Positions 5,653 through 6,769 of a stretch of 6,769 nt of DNA are shown here, piece by piece. The notes under the pieces are model-generated. The model worked only from the letters and a program-made list of their open reading frames with translations, did no database searches and had not been told where the DNA came from. The DNA comes from a bacterium (GTDB lineage Bacteria; SZUA-182): the NCBI GenBank assembly GCA_003230635.1, contig QIFF01000167.1, positions 1-6,769 on the forward strand, given 5' to 3'. How positions within the stretch are numbered: the stretch's first letter is position 1; each line of letters opens with the position of its first letter. The position numbers and the translations under genes are program-made.

Positions 5653-5906
5653 TTGGAGATTTTCTTGCGCAAAGATTCAAGCTCTCCCGGAGTGGCTTTG
5701 TCCGCCCCCTCAAACTCCTTAACCCGAGCGGTAGAGTAAATTTCCAGCGGATAGACAGAAACGGCCGCCGGGCGCAGTAAAATTCCCTCTTCTGTTTGCT
5801 CCACAATCAGGGGAGAACCCTGTTTAATCCCCAGTGATTTCCTTACCTTTGCGGGCAGGGTTATGGTTCCCCTGCCTCCCACAGTAAGCACATTGCTTTT
5901 GCTCAT
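5649..5906 (-). CDS. AbrB/SpoVT-family antitoxin (VapB-like)
   Basis: The 85-residue product carries a swapped-hairpin AbrB DNA-binding domain: NVLTVGGRGTITLPAKVRKS, then LGIKQGSPLIVEQTEEGILLRPA. A tail (VYPLEIYSTARVKEFEG onward) is of the kind that wraps PIN toxins and blocks their active site. ATG 5906-5904 is chosen because GGAGG (5919-5915) sits 8 nt upstream. The GTG at 5915-5913, three codons earlier, overlaps that Shine-Dalgarno and is unlikely. The gene overlaps the PIN toxin start by 4 bp. The protein probably binds the nested inverted repeats just upstream, alone or with the toxin, and represses the pair. Confidence 0.85.
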   Translation of the reverse strand: MSKSNVLTVGGRGTITLPAKVRKSLGIKQGSPLIVEQTEEGILLRPAAVSVYPLEIYSTARVKEFEGADKATPGELESLRKKISK

Positions 5907-5921
5907 ATTTAGCACCTCCGT

Positions 5922-5948
5922 ATATCTGTATTACAGAATATCAGATAT
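5922..5948. promoter_or_regulatory. Nested inverted repeats, candidate autoregulatory operator
   Basis: Two inverted repeats are nested just upstream of the antitoxin. The outer one pairs ATATCTG (5922-5928) with CAGATAT (5942-5948). The inner one pairs TCTGTA (5925-5930) with TACAGA (5932-5937) around T5931. Together they cover the candidate -10 hexamer and start point of the toxin-antitoxin promoter, where AbrB-type antitoxins commonly bind. They also include the stop codon of the upstream glycosylase gene. Confidence 0.55.
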
Positions 5949-6602
5949 GCAGAGATTTGTCAAGGAATTCAATCCTTCCAGGGGGCAGCCGGCGCAGGTG
6001 GGTTTGGTCTTGCAGAAGGTTTTGCCGGTATAGACAATCTGGGCGTGGTATTCGTTGAATAATTGAACCCCCGGGGGTAAATGCTCCATCATGAATTGCT
6101 GGATTTGCTGGTAGGTATAGTCTGCGGGGAAAAATCCGTGCCGGCTGAAAATCCGCCGGGTGTAGGCGTCAACCACGAAGATGGGTTTTTGCAGGGCGTA
6201 AAGCAGGATGCTGTCCGCGGTTTCCGGGCCGATGCCGTGGACGGCCAGCAGTTTTTCCCTGGCGATCTCCAGCGGCTCAGCCCCTAGTTTGTCCAAGCTC
6301 CCGGCGTACTCCCGCTCAAGAAATTCGGCAAAGTGTTTGAGTTTTTTAGCTTTTTGGTTGTAGTAGCCCGAGGGGCGAATAAGTTGCGCCAGCCTTTCTT
6401 CTTCAACCCGCCTCAGTTTCTGCCAGTCTAAAAGTCGGGCCTCTTTCAGGTTGTTAATCGCTTTTTCCACATTAACCCAGGCCGTGTTTTGGGTTAAGAT
6501 GGCGCCGATGATTACCTCGGAGCGGCTTTCCCCCGGCCACCAGTTGAGCGGGCCGAAGAATTCATACATCCTTTGATAAACAGTCAGCAGGAGTTTTTCC
6601 AT
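5931..6602 (-). CDS. HhH-GPD DNA glycosylase, MagIII/endonuclease-III-related
   Basis: This 223-residue protein belongs to the helix-hairpin-helix GPD superfamily that excises damaged bases in base-excision repair. Landmarks are GPLNWWPG (17-24), an AILTQNTAW stretch (34-42), the hairpin LLAVHGIGPETADSILLYA (118-136), and catalytic aspartate D145 in FVVDAYTRRIF. In endonuclease III the hairpin reads GVGRKTA with the lyase lysine; here that lysine is E127, as in monofunctional MagIII-like 3-methyladenine glycosylases. The C-terminal cysteines C197, C203, C206 and C218 give a C-x5-C-x2-C-x11-C pattern, unlike the x6-x2-x5 of endonuclease III. [4Fe-4S] binding is therefore possible but uncertain. 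ATG 6602 gives the expected short lead-in to WWPG. The gene's 3' end carries the promoter of the toxin-antitoxin pair. The exact substrate is not deducible. Confidence 0.88.
   Translation of the reverse strand: MEKLLLTVYQRMYEFFGPLNWWPGESRSEVIIGAILTQNTAWVNVEKAINNLKEARLLDWQKLRRVEEERLAQLIRPSGYYNQKAKKLKHFAEFLEREYAGSLDKLGAEPLEIAREKLLAVHGIGPETADSILLYALQKPIFVVDAYTRRIFSRHGFFPADYTYQQIQQFMMEHLPPGVQLFNEYHAQIVYTGKTFCKTKPTCAGCPLEGLNSLTNLCISDIL
5935..5963 (-). promoter_or_regulatory. sigma70-type promoter of the AbrB/PIN pair
   Basis: On the reverse strand a perfect TTGACA (5963-5958) is followed after 17 bp by TATTCT (5940-5935, 4 of 6 to consensus). The expected start is near 5928, giving a 5' leader of about 22 nt that contains the GGAGG ribosome binding site. 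The promoter lies entirely within the last codons of the upstream glycosylase gene, so the pair can be transcribed independently of it. Confidence 0.6.
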
Positions 6603-6637
6603 TTGTGTCCCGGCGGCTTTTTTCTGTTAATTTTGAT

Positions 6638-6667
6638 AGCATATCACAATTAGGCCCCTTTTGTGAA
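6638..6667 (-). promoter_or_regulatory. Candidate promoter of the glycosylase gene
   Basis: Reverse-strand TTCACA (6667-6662, 5 of 6) and TATGCT (6643-6638, 4 of 6) are separated by 18 bp. Transcription would start near 6631, about 29 nt before the ATG at 6602, with only a weak GGGA ribosome binding element in between. The remaining bases to the right edge (6668-6769) show no gene I can support. Confidence 0.35.
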
Positions 6668-6769
6668 GCAATGCCGTTATCCCGAAATCCGATATAGAAA
6701 AGCATAGACTTGTTTCTGGCCCTTTGCAGAGGACAAAAAAACATTTCAAAAGCCTCTGCTGGTTAGATT

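Noticed and set aside
5429..5806. 125-codon reverse frame across the AbrB and PIN genes
   Set aside because: It is an out-of-frame shadow of the two clearly coding frames, which carry intact AbrB and PIN motifs.
6562..6744. 60-codon reverse frame upstream of the glycosylase gene
   Set aside because: It overlaps the glycosylase start in another frame and covers its likely promoter, and its product resembles no known protein.

Overview
This is a bacterial chromosome segment with three housekeeping genes at high G+C, a short A+T-richer stretch holding a TIR-domain gene, and a reverse-strand cluster made of a DNA glycosylase and a toxin-antitoxin pair. Taxonomy cannot be settled from the window. 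A bshC gene fits bacillithiol-using or bshC-bearing lineages (Firmicutes and some others). The style of the RecG and HhH-GPD proteins and the REP-like repeats between genes would also fit a Deltaproteobacteria (Desulfobacterota)-type or syntrophic/anaerobic organism. I hold this assignment at low confidence.

Layout. Bases 1-129 (reverse) are the first 43 codons of tlyA, an S4-domain 2'-O-ribose rRNA methyltransferase. It diverges from recG (168-2297), a full-length RecG branch-migration helicase, across only 38 bp. The two candidate promoters there appear to share one -10 region. Bases 2298-2462 hold a dispersed-repeat motif, an imperfect inverted repeat, and a strong Shine-Dalgarno for bshC. 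bshC (2463-4079) encodes the putative cysteine-adding enzyme of bacillithiol synthesis; its true start may be an AUU codon at 2436.

Bases 4080-4261 contain no clear gene. They hold a second copy of the 18-bp repeat seen after recG, a degenerate repeat unit, and a 9-bp-arm palindrome of the GGTTGGGTT/AACCCAACC type. Next comes a 282-residue TIR-domain protein (4262-5110) with an intact candidate NADase glutamate and a C-terminal domain I cannot classify. Its base composition is clearly lower in G+C than recG, consistent with acquisition by transfer.

The right side is convergent to the TIR gene and reads right to left: an HhH-GPD glycosylase of the MagIII/endonuclease-III-related family (6602-5931), then an AbrB-type antitoxin (5906-5649) and a PIN-domain toxin (5652-5230) whose start codon overlaps the antitoxin stop as ATGA. 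The toxin-antitoxin promoter (TTGACA, 17 bp, TATTCT) lies inside the last codons of the glycosylase gene and overlaps nested inverted repeats that look like an autoregulatory operator.

Functional view. RecG and the glycosylase serve DNA repair and fork restart. BshC is thiol metabolism. The TIR protein and the AbrB/PIN pair are accessory stress or defence genes placed between them. No gene-free stretch exceeds 300 bases.
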